Part shown: positions 1 to 11,104 of the stretch, in pieces
Position numbering within the stretch: the stretch's first letter is position 1
Layout of the letters: each line of letters starts with the position of its first letter
NCBI GenBank assembly: GCA_951640165.1
Contig: OX621250.1
Coordinates: 3,658,001 to 3,722,000 of the forward strand
DNA from: Pseudoips prasinana
Lineage: Eukaryota > Arthropoda > Insecta > Lepidoptera > Nolidae
Direction of reading: 5' to 3'
DNA: 64,000 bases
Notes under the pieces: model-generated
The model's input: only the letters and a program-made list of their open reading frames with translations
Databases searched by the model: none
What the model was told of the DNA's origin: nothing
Position numbers and translations under genes: made by a program

Positions 1-375
1 CTTAGAAATTTTAATTGGTAGATCTAAACAAATTTGCTCCTCCTTTGTTTGTCCCGCCAAAGGAAAAATTACGTCCGGGACATAATTTGCCATGGCCAAC
101 CTGGAGGACTCTTAATAGACTACGTACCCAGGTTGGTAGATCAAAAGAAAACATGTGCAAATGGGGTTACATTCCCACATCACAAAACATCTGGGAGTGC
201 GGCGTGTCACCCCAAAGTAATGCACATTTGTCCGTTTGTCTCTCATGTCCAGTCTCTTGTTCTCTCCAGGACTTGTATGACGCTTCAGCCAAAGGGGTCA
301 GCGTTGCCCAATTTTGGGAAGATAGAATATACACGACCATCGACACGATAAGAAGAAGAAGAAGTAATCAGCATA
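1..375 (+). pseudogene. Non-LTR retrotransposon RT C-terminal remnant
   Basis: Reading frame open from about position 15 to 461, but only the first ~120 residues look like protein. They contain the motif WRTLNRLRTQVGR followed by KWGYI and a Cys/His cluster (WECG..., AHLSVCLSCP), then a spacer ending in TIDTIRRRR. This order (Trp-Thr-Leu-Asn-Arg-x-Arg-Thr, Lys-Trp-Gly, Cys-Cys-His-Cys) is the C-terminal zinc-binding end seen after the reverse transcriptase of Jockey/I-type non-LTR elements. The 5' part lies outside the window. A related, more decayed end sits at 19341-19560. It is a dead element fragment, not a host gene; clade assignment is by motif memory only. Confidence 0.7.
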
Positions 376-479
376 ACTGGGCGCCAAAATCAATATGTGT
401 AGATGAATATTCAAGCAAAAAGGCCGCTCGGATTATTCACATATTATGTACAGTTTGGTAAGCTGAGCTGGGCAACAGC

Positions 480-2510
480 GGCTTGTTTGTAGTCGTCACA
501 GCCGTTAGAAAAAGTACAGAACCACTAAATAGCCACTAAATTATGTTACTCATTTTATTTAGTCATTAAAATTTTAATAACTAATCACGTTATTTTCTTT
601 CAGTGAAAATAGGTAATAAAACAACTGCACTTAATTTTTGCAATTTTTATTCAAACAATAAAATATGAGGTACAATAAAAAATAAATTATCGATCAGTTT
701 GAAATTGGCCACTTCTTACAAATTTAGTTTACCACAATTTTATTTATTAAATAGAGAGAGAATGAGTTCACCAAAACATTAGATTGATAATAAAATTTAT
801 TACACGAGTCGTTAGGTAAATTATAGAGTTATTACGAGGACAAGTGGGCAGCAAAAAGTAGGCACATACTGCCCAGCATGTGCCTAGTTTGTGCTGCCCT
901 CTATTAAAAGACAGCATAAACTGAGAACATATTCCATTTTATGACAAGATGCGAAAGTATAGAGCATAATTGCTTTCTACCTCCGCTCAATGTCGTATAA
1001 AAGAAACAGTAAACAAATTAACATATCGCATTTACCTCCAAAATATGGATTATGAAAAAAAATATATAGTAGACATAACTATATATATTTTTAAAACATC
1101 AATATTTTTTATATACGAAACGTTTCTTATAATGATTTCTGCAAATCCAAGAGTTTGAGAGTTCTAGAAAACATATAAAAGTAAATTTAAACTTCTTTGA
1201 TAATTCACAAGCCTGTGATCCGTCGTGAAGCCTTGAGAGGCCATACAGATACTCAAAGTAAGCTGAAATTTGTGATAATAAGGGATCTGTTAGAAGTTGT
1301 TACAGGGACACAGATAATAAGACTGTTATATATCATATTAATAAATATAAATAGTTGGTAATTTAGATTGAAAATTGATGTATGATGTGTTTTTTTTATT
1401 TCCAATGACTTTTATTTTAATTTAAGCGATCTTTGTGAGATTTTTGAAAAGTAATAAACGTGCAGAGCTATATTTTATGCAGGTTTGCAAGAATACTTTA
1501 TTGAATCATTGTACTTGTGAATTAAATACTGTTTCTTTTTTCTAATGAATTAAAAATTTTGACAGTGTTCTAATATGTCCGATTTATTTAACAATATGAC
1601 AGAACTAACATGTATAAAGATTCACAATAGTAGAGAGACAAGTTCATATTTTATGTTGTTATTTATTATACAAAACATATCTGCCAACATAAAACTGATC
1701 ATTTTAAAAATGAATAAAAATTATTACAATAGAAAAATATGCTAGATCTAAAATTATTTGGTATACTAACTCACATTTTAAAGGGAATATATACAATTTA
1801 TTGTACACCGTGAGATTTTACAAAACTAAGCTGTACAGAAAATGCATAAATTCACTGTTAATAATTTATACGACGTTTAGGCAATTTAAAAATACATTTT
1901 TTTACTATCGTTATTATGTTAAACACTTTTACTACAGTTGATTTTTATTAAACCTGATTTCTTTATGTGAAAGTGTTTAATTTTAAACTTATTTTATTTT
2001 GCTTTATTTGGAAAATAAATCATATTACAATATATATTTACAAAGTTAAGCCTAAAAATAAAATTAAGTAATAATTGTAATATCTACTACATTTTCCATC
2101 CATTGATTTGTTTTCTTTGTGAGTTGTGATTAATCTAAGAACTTAAGAAGTTGATTAAGGCCCAGTTCATCGTTAAGCTGTCTTGCTTACGCATTTAGAT
2201 GTTTCTAGCATATAAAATTATTGTTGTAATTTACAACAGTATCAGATTTTCCATTACGAGATACAAACATTTCAAAATTTTCAATTTTATATCGTTAAAT
2301 AGTTATTTATTTTAAATTTAACTACCAAAAGAAATAGAGAAAGAGATTATTCCCAATTTTAGTGCCCATTACAAAACGTGCCACTAGGTAGTATGACCCA
2401 TACTTGTCGTAATGTAGATAAGGTAGCTTTATTACTATCACGAGTTATTAACTTATCTTATTTATAATCACACTATGGACTCATGTCTCAAATAAAAAAG
2501 AAATGTTTTT
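480..2510. other. AT-rich intergenic stretch, nothing recognised
   Basis: About 2 kb of AT-rich DNA with no coding signal, no repeat shared with the rest of the window and no clear structure. The short open frame near 970-1158 has no protein-like composition. Confidence 0.5.
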
Positions 2511-2851
2511 GAATTATTTTATGGCATGTAAAACATTTAAATGCGTAGGCGAGATGATTGCGCGCTGAATTCTGGCCCTTAAATTTAATTTGCGAACCAA
2601 CGCATATAGTATAAGTAAGAACATGGCTGGTGAGTTTGAATCGTAAATACATACATACATGTTAACGAATAAGTTGACTAAGTTAATTTGTACACAGTGC
2701 ATTAAAAATACTACAAAGGCCTATAAAGTATAAGGCATTATGAAGAATGATGAAGTATTTAAGGTCTATTAAGTAAAATAACATAATATTATAACATGGA
2801 TTTGGTATTTGGTAGAAAATTGACAAAAGAAGTATACCTGACCTGTGTGAA

Positions 2852-3258
2852 TGGTACAAACGGTAAGGGAAGACCTCGTAGAATAATTTCTGATCAAATC
2901 CGAGATTTTCACATACATACATATAATAAAGTCGTAGGAAAGTCAAAACTGTACATTAAATATTTTTAAAAAGGATACTTGGGGCGTGATCTAAAATCGA
3001 TATTGAAGACAAAAAATATAGTTTTTAGAATTGTTATCTGTATGTATGTCCGGATTAAACTTAAAAAGTACGGCATGGATTTACTTCAAACTTTGCATGA
3101 ATATTACTAAGAGGTCGGGTCAACATATAGGGTACATATTATTACGCTACGGCACGACAGTAAACGAGGCAAAAGAGGTGTGCAACGATTGTGAAAAATC
3201 CGTTGACTCTGCCTACCGGTCTGGGCTTGAGTCTATGTATGTATGTATTTGGTATTAT
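2852..3258 (+). mobile_element. Non-LTR 3' remnant (family G) interrupted by a Helitron fragment
   Basis: The flanks (2852-2912 and 3166-3258) match two stretches of the family-G remnants at 15893-16115 and 27353-27541: a GRPRR...SDQI coding trace, then the 'acgaggcaaaagaggtgtgcaa' type segment and the terminal TATG tail. Between them sits a Helitron 5' half (see 2913-3165) in place of roughly 70 bp of family-G sequence. So a Helitron fragment has landed in, and partly replaced, an older non-LTR tail. Confidence 0.55.
2913..3165 (+). mobile_element. Truncated nonautonomous Helitron
   Basis: Matches the 5' two-thirds of the Helitron at 48082-48401 (ATATAATAAARTCGTAGGAA start, then 'ttggggcgtgatct', 'catggatttacttcaaa'). 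The 3' hairpin and CTAG terminus are missing. Confidence 0.6.
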
Positions 3259-3882
3259 TTTATATGAGAGCAAGGCAAATTCGCAAACGGGTCATCTGTA
3301 TTTATTAATAAACTGTGCTTATAATAATACAAAGTGATATTGTAACTAACCTATTACATAATATTTTCATCTCACGGTGTCTCTTCTCTTACAACTACAA
3401 ATAGTCAGGGAAATTGAATCAACTAAGTTTATTCCCGACTATATTTTAGTATAATTCAAACAGCCATCATTATAATAACCTATTTTACAAGTTATTATCT
3501 AATAAGTAATTCTTATCAAATTCTTTGGCACAACTGAGATTCAGAAGAGGGTTTTATTTTAATTGTTTGGCATACTTGATGAAGACAAAGCAATAACCAA
3601 TGAGATTAAATCGTCACTTAGAATTATTCCTATATTTATATTATTTAAAATTGGATAACAAATAATACTCCATTCAGTTATTCAACTTGAAACATAAATA
3701 GTTATATATGATCGGACCATACATTTATGATTTCCTATTTTGGGGAATAGGTTTACACTTTGCATTGCGAATAATGATATAAAACAAAAAAATGTTGACA
3801 TTTAACATATTGTTTAGTTTCATAGGCACACTATTTTTTTTAATGAAGACAACCTCCGCAATACCTAAATTTGTAAAATTGT

Positions 3883-4048
3883 AATCCCTGTGTCGCGGGG
3901 TACTTTACAAATATATAATTGATGGACACAAAGTGCATCCAGATTCAGAACATCTATTTATGGGTCACACAAATAATTGTCCTGTGCGGAAATCGAACCC
4001 GAGACATGAAGTGGCAAGGCGACTGTCTTAACCGTTATCCTCTGTGTA
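3883..4048 (-). mobile_element. SINE-C copy (tRNA-derived)
   Basis: Reverse-strand copy of a tRNA-derived SINE. The B-box-like GGTTCGATT motif lies near 3990-4000 and the unit ends with the 'tgtcgcggggtactttacaa' segment at the low-coordinate side. Same family as 7281-7432, 13090-13262, 24731-24882 and others. Confidence 0.7.
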
Positions 4049-4431
4049 AATCCAAATCTAAAACCTTTTAATACTAAATTTCTTGTAATATAATATAATA
4101 CATTTACAATAATAAATAAATTACCAATATTGTTTTTTTATTAAACCAGTGTGAAGATTGGTTTAGTTGTTTTCTTTATAAAAACCACTTATAAAAACAA
4201 AGGAACTCCTGACGTATTATTGCAGAAAATATAAATTGATATTGCTGAATATCTTCCTAGCTACATAGCCTGACTGAAGCAAAAGTTTCAAATCGTTGAC
4301 TTGGAAATGTCTTTGACAACATATTCTAACATGGATACACATTTTTTTTAATCCGCGTCAATACTTTAAGTAAATTCAAAGGTATTAAGACTGGTATTGT
4401 TTTAGCTGTATGGATGACAGTAACTAATATC

Positions 4432-4525
4432 ACCAGCCAACTCATCCCGTAGGGTGCGTAGAAGTCGCCTTGGGGGTGTTACTGCATTTGCTAACTAGCC
4501 TGCCAAGCGCCTGACTATTATAGCT
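4432..4525 (-). repeat. Family J fragment
   Basis: Reverse-strand piece of a repeat also present at 43543-43806 and 47572-47816. The shared portion is the 'ctcatcccgtagggtgcgta' block. Confidence 0.5.
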
Positions 4526-4850
4526 TATCCCTACAAATTAGGGACAAAATTATATAGTGGAGAATTATTAGGGCCTTCATTTAGCTGACACGAGAAAACC
4601 TGTTTTAAAGCCATTAAGAACCGTTATAATCTTTATTTATTTCGATTTAGGGTAAAATACATCTCCTTTTTACCCTAATAGATATAAAAATAAAAAAAAT
4701 ATGATCAATAATCACATTTCCCCTATTTTATCTGTGTGATATAGTGATAACAATGTCAACAAACTCTTCTGAAACTTAATATTTAATCATTTGTTATAAA
4801 TTCATTTAACTCTAGTTCAGTGGTTTCACGGAACCACTGAACCAACAAAA

Positions 4851-5868
4851 ATCCCTCACAGCATTATTTAAATTGATAACGTAGTTTATTTCATATTATG
4901 TAACAAAATTGTTGCGTTAATTTTCCAATGCACGTTCAGTTCAAACATCAGAAAGTATCAGATCACAAGCGGGTACGAACCATTTATTTTCAAGATAGAC
5001 TTCGTTACAGTACCTAACTAACACTTTTCACACATAGGCCTCCCCCAAAGATTTCTACAATGATACCATTTGGAGGGAATTGCCATATTCATGGGTTTAA
5101 ATCCCTCACAGCATTATTTAAATTGATAACGATGAGTTTATTTCATATTATGTAACAAAATTGTTGCGTTTATTTTCGATTGCACTTTCAGTTCAAACAT
5201 CAGAAAGTATATCAGATCACGAATCAGGTACGAACCATTTATTTGCAAGATAGACTTCGTGACAGTACCTAACTAACACTTTTCACACATAGGCCTCCCC
5301 CAAATATTTCTACAATGATACCATTTGGAGGGAATTGCCTTATTCATGGGTTTAAATCCCTCACAGCATTATTTAAATTGATAACGATGAGTTTATTTCA
5401 TATTATGTAACAAAATTGTTGCGTTTATTTTCGATTGCACTTTCAGTTCAAACATCAGAAAGTATATCAGATCACGAATCAGGTACGAACCATTTATTTG
5501 CAAGATAGACTTAACGTTACAGTACCTAACTAACACTTTGCACACATAGGCCTCCCCCAAAGATTTCTACAATGATACCATTTGGAGGGAATTGCCATAT
5601 TCATGGGTTTAAATCCCTCACAGCATTATTTAAATTGATAACGATGAGTTTATTTCATATTATGTAACGAAATTGTTGCGTTTATTTTCCATTACACGTT
5701 CAGTTCAAACATCAGAAAGTATATCAGATCACGAATCAGGTACGAACCATTTATTTGCAAGATAGACTTAACGTTACAGTACCTAACTAACACTATACAC
5801 ACATAGGCCTCCCCCAAAGATTTCTACAATGGTACCATTTGGAGGGAATTGCCATATTCATGGGTTTG
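4851..5868. repeat. Tandem array, four ~255-bp units
   Basis: Four head-to-tail units begin with ATCCCTCACAGCATTATTTA at 4851, 5101, 5356 and 5613 (periods about 250, 255, 257, 256). Units 2-4 share changes that unit 1 lacks (ATAACGATGAG; agtatatcagatcacgaatc), so unit 1 is the outlier. Each unit carries 'ataggcctcccccaaa' and 'tttggagggaattgcca', which resemble the 5' part of repeat family J. The array runs straight into the next part of that family at 5869-6000. It therefore looks like an internal tandem amplification of a dispersed repeat. Confidence 0.9.
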
Positions 5869-6000
5869 CAGGCGAGTTGGCGACCGCGGTGAGATGGTAA
5901 ATAGTTCACAGGAGGCGCTGCGGCTCGGCTACCTGGTGTATCACTTAGTCACGGGGTGGTATGGACTGGCTTTGTTATTCTTTCCTAGCCAGAAACCTAG
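5869..6000 (+). repeat. Family J segment downstream of the array
   Basis: Begins 'gcaggcgagttggcgaccgc', matching the 'ggcgggttggcgatcgcagt' segment of family J at 47649 onward. It continues the element from which the tandem units were amplified. Confidence 0.5.
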
Positions 6001-6047
6001 GCTATACATTTTATGATGATTCCGAAAAAAAAGGAAATTTCGATTGT

Positions 6048-6556
6048 CTTTTTAGGGTTCCGTAGCCAAATGGCAAAAACGGAACCCTTATAGATTCGTC
6101 ATGTCTGTCTGTCTGTCCGTTCGTATGTAACAGCCACTTTTTTCCGAAACTATAAGAGCTGTACTGTTGAAACTTGGTAAGTAGATGTATTCGGTGAACC
6201 GCATTAAGATTTTCACACAAAAATAGAAAAAGAACAATAATTTTGGGTGGTCCCCATAAATAGAACTGAAACTCAAAAAAAAAAACATATTACCCATACG
6301 TCTATGGATAGGTCTTCCAAAATGATAACCCCCCCTGTAACTTCTAAAATAAGAGAATGATAAAACTAAAAAAAAATTATGATATACATTACCATACAAA
6401 CTAACAACGAAAATTGGTTTGAACGAGATCTAGCAAGAAGTTATTTATACGTCATAAATCGTAAACCGCAATTTGCTTTCATTTAATAAACTGAAATACT
6501 TGCTGCTATGGAACCCTTCATGGGCGAGTCCGACTCGCACTTGGCCGGTTTTTCTG
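6048..6556 (+). mobile_element. Family R interspersed repeat, near full length
   Basis: Starts with 'tagggttccgtagccaaatg' and ends with CCGACTCGCACTTGGCCGG plus a T run. It contains GTCTGTCTGTCTGTCC early and 'cctatccatag'-like blocks centrally. The same arrangement recurs at 22893-23168 (plus) and 53152-53545 (minus, rearranged). It is a familiar lepidopteran repeat of uncertain class; no coding capacity is visible. Confidence 0.7.
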
Positions 6557-6754
6557 CGGATGGATGCAATAACATCTACCAGACATTAACTTTCAATTTT
6601 CGCTCAGTGGCTAACGATATTTGGGGTCTGTGCGTAGTTATGATGAAAGACAGCCTGTTTCTATATTAAATCCCGTCAGCTGTTGGCATTATATATACAT
6701 TATATTTTAACATCCATTACTTATTTATCGTATGGGCAGTGGTTACCCTAGTGT

Positions 6755-7140
6755 CAGAGTTGTTCAAGCCAGTAGGCCTCCGACATGGCTTAACGACTGT
6801 TGTTTAATGTCTACAACCGGGTTCGACAGCTTAACGTGCCCCCCGAAGCACGGAGACGCTCAGATATCAAACCACTTTGGCGGTCATCTATGGACTGACC
6901 GCGAGCCTCGTTGCTTAACCTCGCCGATCACTAACGGATCCATTATATATCGTTGCGAAGGCTGACAGTCCGTGTTAGCTTTCGCAACCTAGCTAGAAAT
7001 CTGTTGTTTCGCTTCAGTGGTTTCTTGAACTTTGGTCTGAGCCCAGCAACGGAATCTTAGATGATTATCCCTAAGATTAATAAAACATCTGGTTGAGGAC
7101 CATCTGCGTTCATGTTGGCTCTTAGCCAGCTGAAGGGATA
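6755..7140 (+). repeat. Family P diverged repeat
   Basis: Contains 'ccgaagcacggagacgctca' followed by 'gtcatctatggactgaccg'. The latter block recurs at 15700-15725 and 18728-18760. Class unknown; it may be a decayed non-LTR segment. Confidence 0.45.
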
Positions 7141-7280
7141 AACATGACTAAGCACTGGTGTATAATTGGCAGTTTCCGGATTCTTTTTCTGTCATGAATG
7201 AAAATCCTTTATGCTCGTATTCTTAGCTTCAATGGTAATTGAACAAAGTGGTCAATGTTAAAATGAATTTACAGCAATAT

Positions 7281-7432
7281 TGCACGTGTGGTGCAGCGGC
7301 TAAGTCAGTCGCCTCTCCGCTTCGTGTCGCGGGTTCGAGTCCCGCGCCGGACCACTATTTGTGGGACCCATAATAGTTAGTCCTGAGTCTGTACTGGCTG
7401 TAATTTGTGGCCATCTTTTATATGTTAGGGAT
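7281..7432 (+). mobile_element. SINE-C copy (tRNA-derived)
   Basis: Forward copy with A-box-like 'gtggtgcagcggctaag' and B-box GGGTTCGAGTC near 7331, followed by the family body ('actatttgtgggaccca', 'gtcctgagtctg'). The tRNA-like head cannot fold into a normal acceptor stem with the following sequence. Confidence 0.75.
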
Positions 7433-7600
7433 TTATAGATATTGATATATCATTTAAAAGGGTATTTAATCTAGTTTTTTGTTATGTAGCTGTTAATATG
7501 TTGCAATTAGAAGTTTTTTTAAGAAAAGTCGATGTTAATTTGTACGTGTTTGTTCAACTCAGAAAAAAAATTACATGTCACATGTTTAATCCACAATTTC

Positions 7601-7668
7601 ATAATTTGAAATGAAAATACATTCACAATCGTCTACCTGATTGTGAATGTATTTTCATTTCAAATTAT
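7601..7668. repeat. Perfect inverted repeat, 30-bp arms
   Basis: Arms 7601-7630 and 7639-7668 are exact reverse complements separated by 8 nt (GTCTACCT). It is not part of any repeat I could match elsewhere in the window. Confidence 0.95.
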
Positions 7669-8130
7669 ACGTTATTAAGTACGTTCTTTGTACTTTAAAC
7701 TTTATGTACATTTTTTCATTTTTGGTTAGCACATGTAATAAATTAATAGAAAGTGTTTTTATTCTTAAAATCAGGTAGTATTTGCAAGGTCGAAATCACG
7801 TGGACATAGTAACAACATGTGTGAAATGAACCGAGACCTTTGAGTCGCTAGTACTGAAATATAATTTTGTTTACGTGACTGACGTATGGACTAGAACAAC
7901 CGTATGTGATTAATTTTATTGGGAATATCTAAATCACTTATCTATAATATTATGTTATTGACAAGTACAAGTGTATTTTCATAGTAAAGTGCTGAACAAA
8001 TTGAATTGTGGTTACGTTTAATTTTTTTGACCAAATTTGTTTAAACCAACTTCGTGTTAGATACTGTAAGGACTGAATGTTGAACTTCGAACAATAATGG
8101 TTTAAATATTAGTAATGCTTCATCTGCATC

Positions 8131-8285
8131 ACCCTTTTTTTATGTCATAGGACGAAAAACGAGCAAGCGGGTCACCTGATGGTAAGTGATCACAGCCGCC
8201 CATGGACACTCGCAACAAGTGTTACGGGTGCGTTGCCGGCCTTTAAGAGTCAGCAAATAACTGTTGCTGACCCTTCTCCCCACCC
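8131..8285 (+). repeat. Family S repeat fragment
   Basis: Contains 'gagcaagcgggtcacctgat' and 'gtgcgttgccggcctttaag'. The same arrangement, more diverged, is at 17523-17650. This is a widespread lepidopteran repeat; its class cannot be told from this fragment. Confidence 0.6.
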
Positions 8286-8289
8286 CAAT

Positions 8290-9220
8290 GAGCTCTGGCG
8301 ACCTTATTTACACGCAGAAACACAACATTAAAACAGTAAAGTTGAGGTACTTTCCCAGTCGGGCTGCTCTTTGAGCGAATGAACGCTTAAATTTTCATAA
8401 GAAAACCACAAAACAGTCACTATGCCCAAATTAAAATAAAAATAAATTTATAATCGTACAAGTCTTGTGCAGCCAAAAGAACAAAAATCATTATGCTATA
8501 AGTATTGGTGGTAAAAATTAGGTACAGGACTAATTCTAAGTCACGGTTAAGAAGAAGAATAGATAATATAAAATTATTAAGTAAAATCCATATCCTTTCT
8601 ACGTAGGGATTCATTAAATTTACAAATGTTTATAATTTATAATTGCGAAAAATCAAAGCCTAAAATGTATTTTTTAATTCGCAATATTAGTGGTACATAA
8701 AACACTATCCATAATATGTATTGGATAATGTTAGATTAGAACAAACTGAAGTGGCAACAAAATAATTTAAAAAATATCACAATATCGAATTAAAAAATAC
8801 AGTTCAAAGTTTATATACAATATCAATCACTGTCATGTCTTCCATTTACAAAATATACAAAAATGTTTTCATAGGTCATTCAATAAACTAAACTATACAT
8901 AGTCTATGTTGGTCGTTGATTTGACTAGAATGGTCGTGTAATATATCAGAAACTTAATATAGATGCAAATAGATTTAGTGTTAGACGTAAATTTTGATCA
9001 CAAAAATAACTCTGATTATATTAATATTATATATATGGTAAACTTAAATGCAACGAGGACGTCTTTCGTCGCAGATAATATGATAATAATGGTGAAATAG
9101 TTTAATTAAATATTATTAATACTTATGCTTAACATATCTCTTCTGCATAATAATGAACTCTGAGAAAGGTAGGTTATGCATTTTAAACATCTTAATGGCC
9201 GTGGGAGACATTATTACATT
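8290..9220. other. AT-rich stretch, nothing recognised
   Basis: Low-complexity AT-rich sequence without coding signal or a repeat shared with other parts of the window. Confidence 0.4.
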
Positions 9221-9223
9221 CTC

Positions 9224-9375
9224 TTATCAAGTCAGAGATATTATCAAGAAAAGCCAGGTTAGAAGTATCCTTAACAGGTGAGTATGTATGAAGAATACAA
9301 TAAGAATAAACGGAATAATCGTGACAAATGGAAATCTTTTGTCTCTGGGAAGCAGGCGTGAGTTTGTTTGTATAT
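9224..9375 (+). mobile_element. Family G non-LTR 3' remnant
   Basis: Carries 'gccaggttagaagtatcc', 'tgtatgaagaatacaat' and 'cgtgacaaatggaaatc' in the same order as 15893-16115 and 27353-27541, ending near 'caggcgtgagtttg' and a short TATA tail. It is the C-terminal and 3' tail of a non-LTR element, shorter and decayed. Confidence 0.6.
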
Positions 9376-9584
9376 AATTATTGATTTTTCTCTTACCACA
9401 TACATATATTTTATTTGTAACATTGAATATATGGAACACAATTTCATATTTTCTTCTACACAACATTCAAGTTCTTATCAACAATCAACAGAAATTATAT
9501 TTTTACATCGAGTGTCTTACCCTAAACATATTGATCTGACACAAATAGTTATTTAAATGACTAGAAAAATCTAAGAAAACGGTT

Positions 9585-9590
9585 TTTATT
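9585..9590 (-). promoter_or_regulatory. Polyadenylation signal AATAAA
   Basis: The minus-strand AATAAA lies about 80 bp past the stop codon of the terminal exon at 9671. The distance and orientation fit it as that gene's poly(A) signal. Confidence 0.6.
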
Positions 9591-9670
9591 ATATTACAAA
9601 TTCCATAAAATCTAATGGGAGACGTCATTAACTATCGGGGTTTCACAGCTAAAACATTTACAAATAACAT

Positions 9671-10140
9671 TTAGTAAGAATTGTTATTCGGACTATCATC
9701 ATTAGAATTCACTTCAGTACTATCATTTGTGTCTATTAAATTTGAATTTATTTCATCTTTCATCACATTTTCGTTATCTACTACGTCAGATACTGATAAA
9801 TTATGATTACTACACTCACTGTATCCATTAACTGGCTCTACCTCATTAAGGATTGGATCATTTTCTTCTAATTCTGTTTTTTCTACTATAACTTCAACGC
9901 TTGGTTTGAATTCATCTCTTCTTTCTATATCTGGTGGTCGGACTGTAGAAAGCGTGCTGGAGAGGAATGATGATTGGAGGTTGTTGAAGCCTGGCAGTAG
10001 CTTTGGCTGTAATGGCAGCATCAGGTCTAGGGAGCCGGTGGTTGCAGGTCGTGGTTGCAGGGGTGGAGCTGTCATAAGAGGTGGTTGAAGTGAGGCTAGC
10101 GATATCGCTCCAGACTGCATGTTGATAACAGGGCTCTCAA
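9671..10140 (-). CDS. Host gene, terminal coding exon (unidentified proline-rich protein)
   Basis: Terminal coding exon of a host gene. It follows a good acceptor (TTTCTTTCCAG at 10141-10151) and starts with two bases that complete a Val codon split with the exon at 10884-10991. From there the frame is open for 155 residues to a TAA at 9671. The first part is rich in Pro, Leu and Met (ESPVINMQSGAIS..., repeated LQP blocks). From about residue 75 it turns into an acidic, Asn/Asp/Ser/Glu-rich tail ending NNNSY, so it is probably disordered. An AATAAA lies about 80 bp past the stop. I do not recognise the protein; a nuclear or RNA-binding factor tail would fit the composition, but that is only a guess. 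The Met at 10120 is internal and not a start. Confidence 0.75.
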
Positions 10141-10143
10141 CTG

Positions 10144-10883
10144 GAAAGAAATATGCTTGTATTGTAGTTATTTTAGAATAACAATATCTAATTGTGTATT
10201 ATCTGAAACCAGCAGTATTTATAAGGAGAGAGAGAGAGTATATATAATCTCTACTCATTACTAAGCTATATCTCTATTTATTGTGTCTGATGTTTGTAAT
10301 CTATCTACTGTATGGTTTTCTTTGGTTTCATGAATGTCTTTATTACTGATTAAATGTATTCTATTCTAATTTTCAAATAACTGTTCTTTTTTCTTAGCTA
10401 TAAACTAAATATTTATATCTAAGAATAGGTAAACAGCAGTTTGATGTTATGTTTTATATTGATGGTCCTTTATAAATTTTGGAATATATTCATAGAAAAA
10501 GAATTATCCAAAACAAAAACCATAAACCAGCTATTTATTTTTCATCATAATTAAACAAATATTACACAGTGGCATTATCAACAGTCTCAAATTTTGCTAG
10601 CTAGCCTCAAATAGCGGTGCGGTAATATAAAAACATGGTGGGCATGGGTTTTACCGATTTAATAAGGATAGGCTGCAGTCTTAAGTTTTGCTTTATAGAG
10701 AAGTTTCCTTTTGTTTATTGGAAAATATTCATACAATTAAAATATTATATAAAATTTCCCAAATCGTAATTCAGTCACTGATTTTATAGCGTCATTATAA
10801 TCTCAAATTTTGCTAGTTAGATCAATATAGAGGAGTTAGGGTAAGAAGGGAAACTTAATAGAGTTTGAGGAAATGGGATTTAC
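10144..10883 (-). other. Intron of the host gene
   Basis: It starts GTAAATCCC on the minus strand right after 10884 and ends TTTCTTTCCAG before 10140. It is about 740 bp, AT-rich, phase 1. No repeat or conserved element was recognised inside. Confidence 0.7.
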
Positions 10884-10991
10884 CGATTGGTGCTCTCGCT
10901 TGAAGTGGTTGTGTCATTGTAGTTGGAGGTCGGAGTAGGTTGGTGGTGGGACCTTGGAGGGCCAAGCTGATCATGTTCATGCCGTTAACAC
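10884..10991 (-). CDS. Host gene, internal coding exon (penultimate visible)
   Basis: This 108-bp exon is bordered by TTTCAG on its 5' side (10992-10997) and GTAAAT on its 3' side. It is phase 1 at both ends: two leading bases, 35 full codons and one trailing base. Translation reads VNGMNMISLALQGP, then a Pro/Thr/Leu/Gln-rich run ending ARAPI, and joins cleanly to the downstream exon. The matching phases, absence of stops and consensus splice sites together make a real exon more likely than chance. Earlier exons must lie at higher coordinates or outside the window; I could not identify any. The function is unknown. Confidence 0.7.
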
Positions 10992-11104
10992 CTGAAATTA
11001 GAAAATTAATATTAAATCATAGAAAAAGTAACACAATTAGATAAAATTTATATTTAACTTATCAACAATATTGTAGTAAAGTGCTTTAAATAGATATAAT
11101 TTTA

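Noticed and set aside
4851..5868. Regularly spaced repeats resembling a CRISPR array
   Set aside because: The whole ~255-bp unit is repeated without variable spacers, the context is insect DNA, and there are no associated genes.
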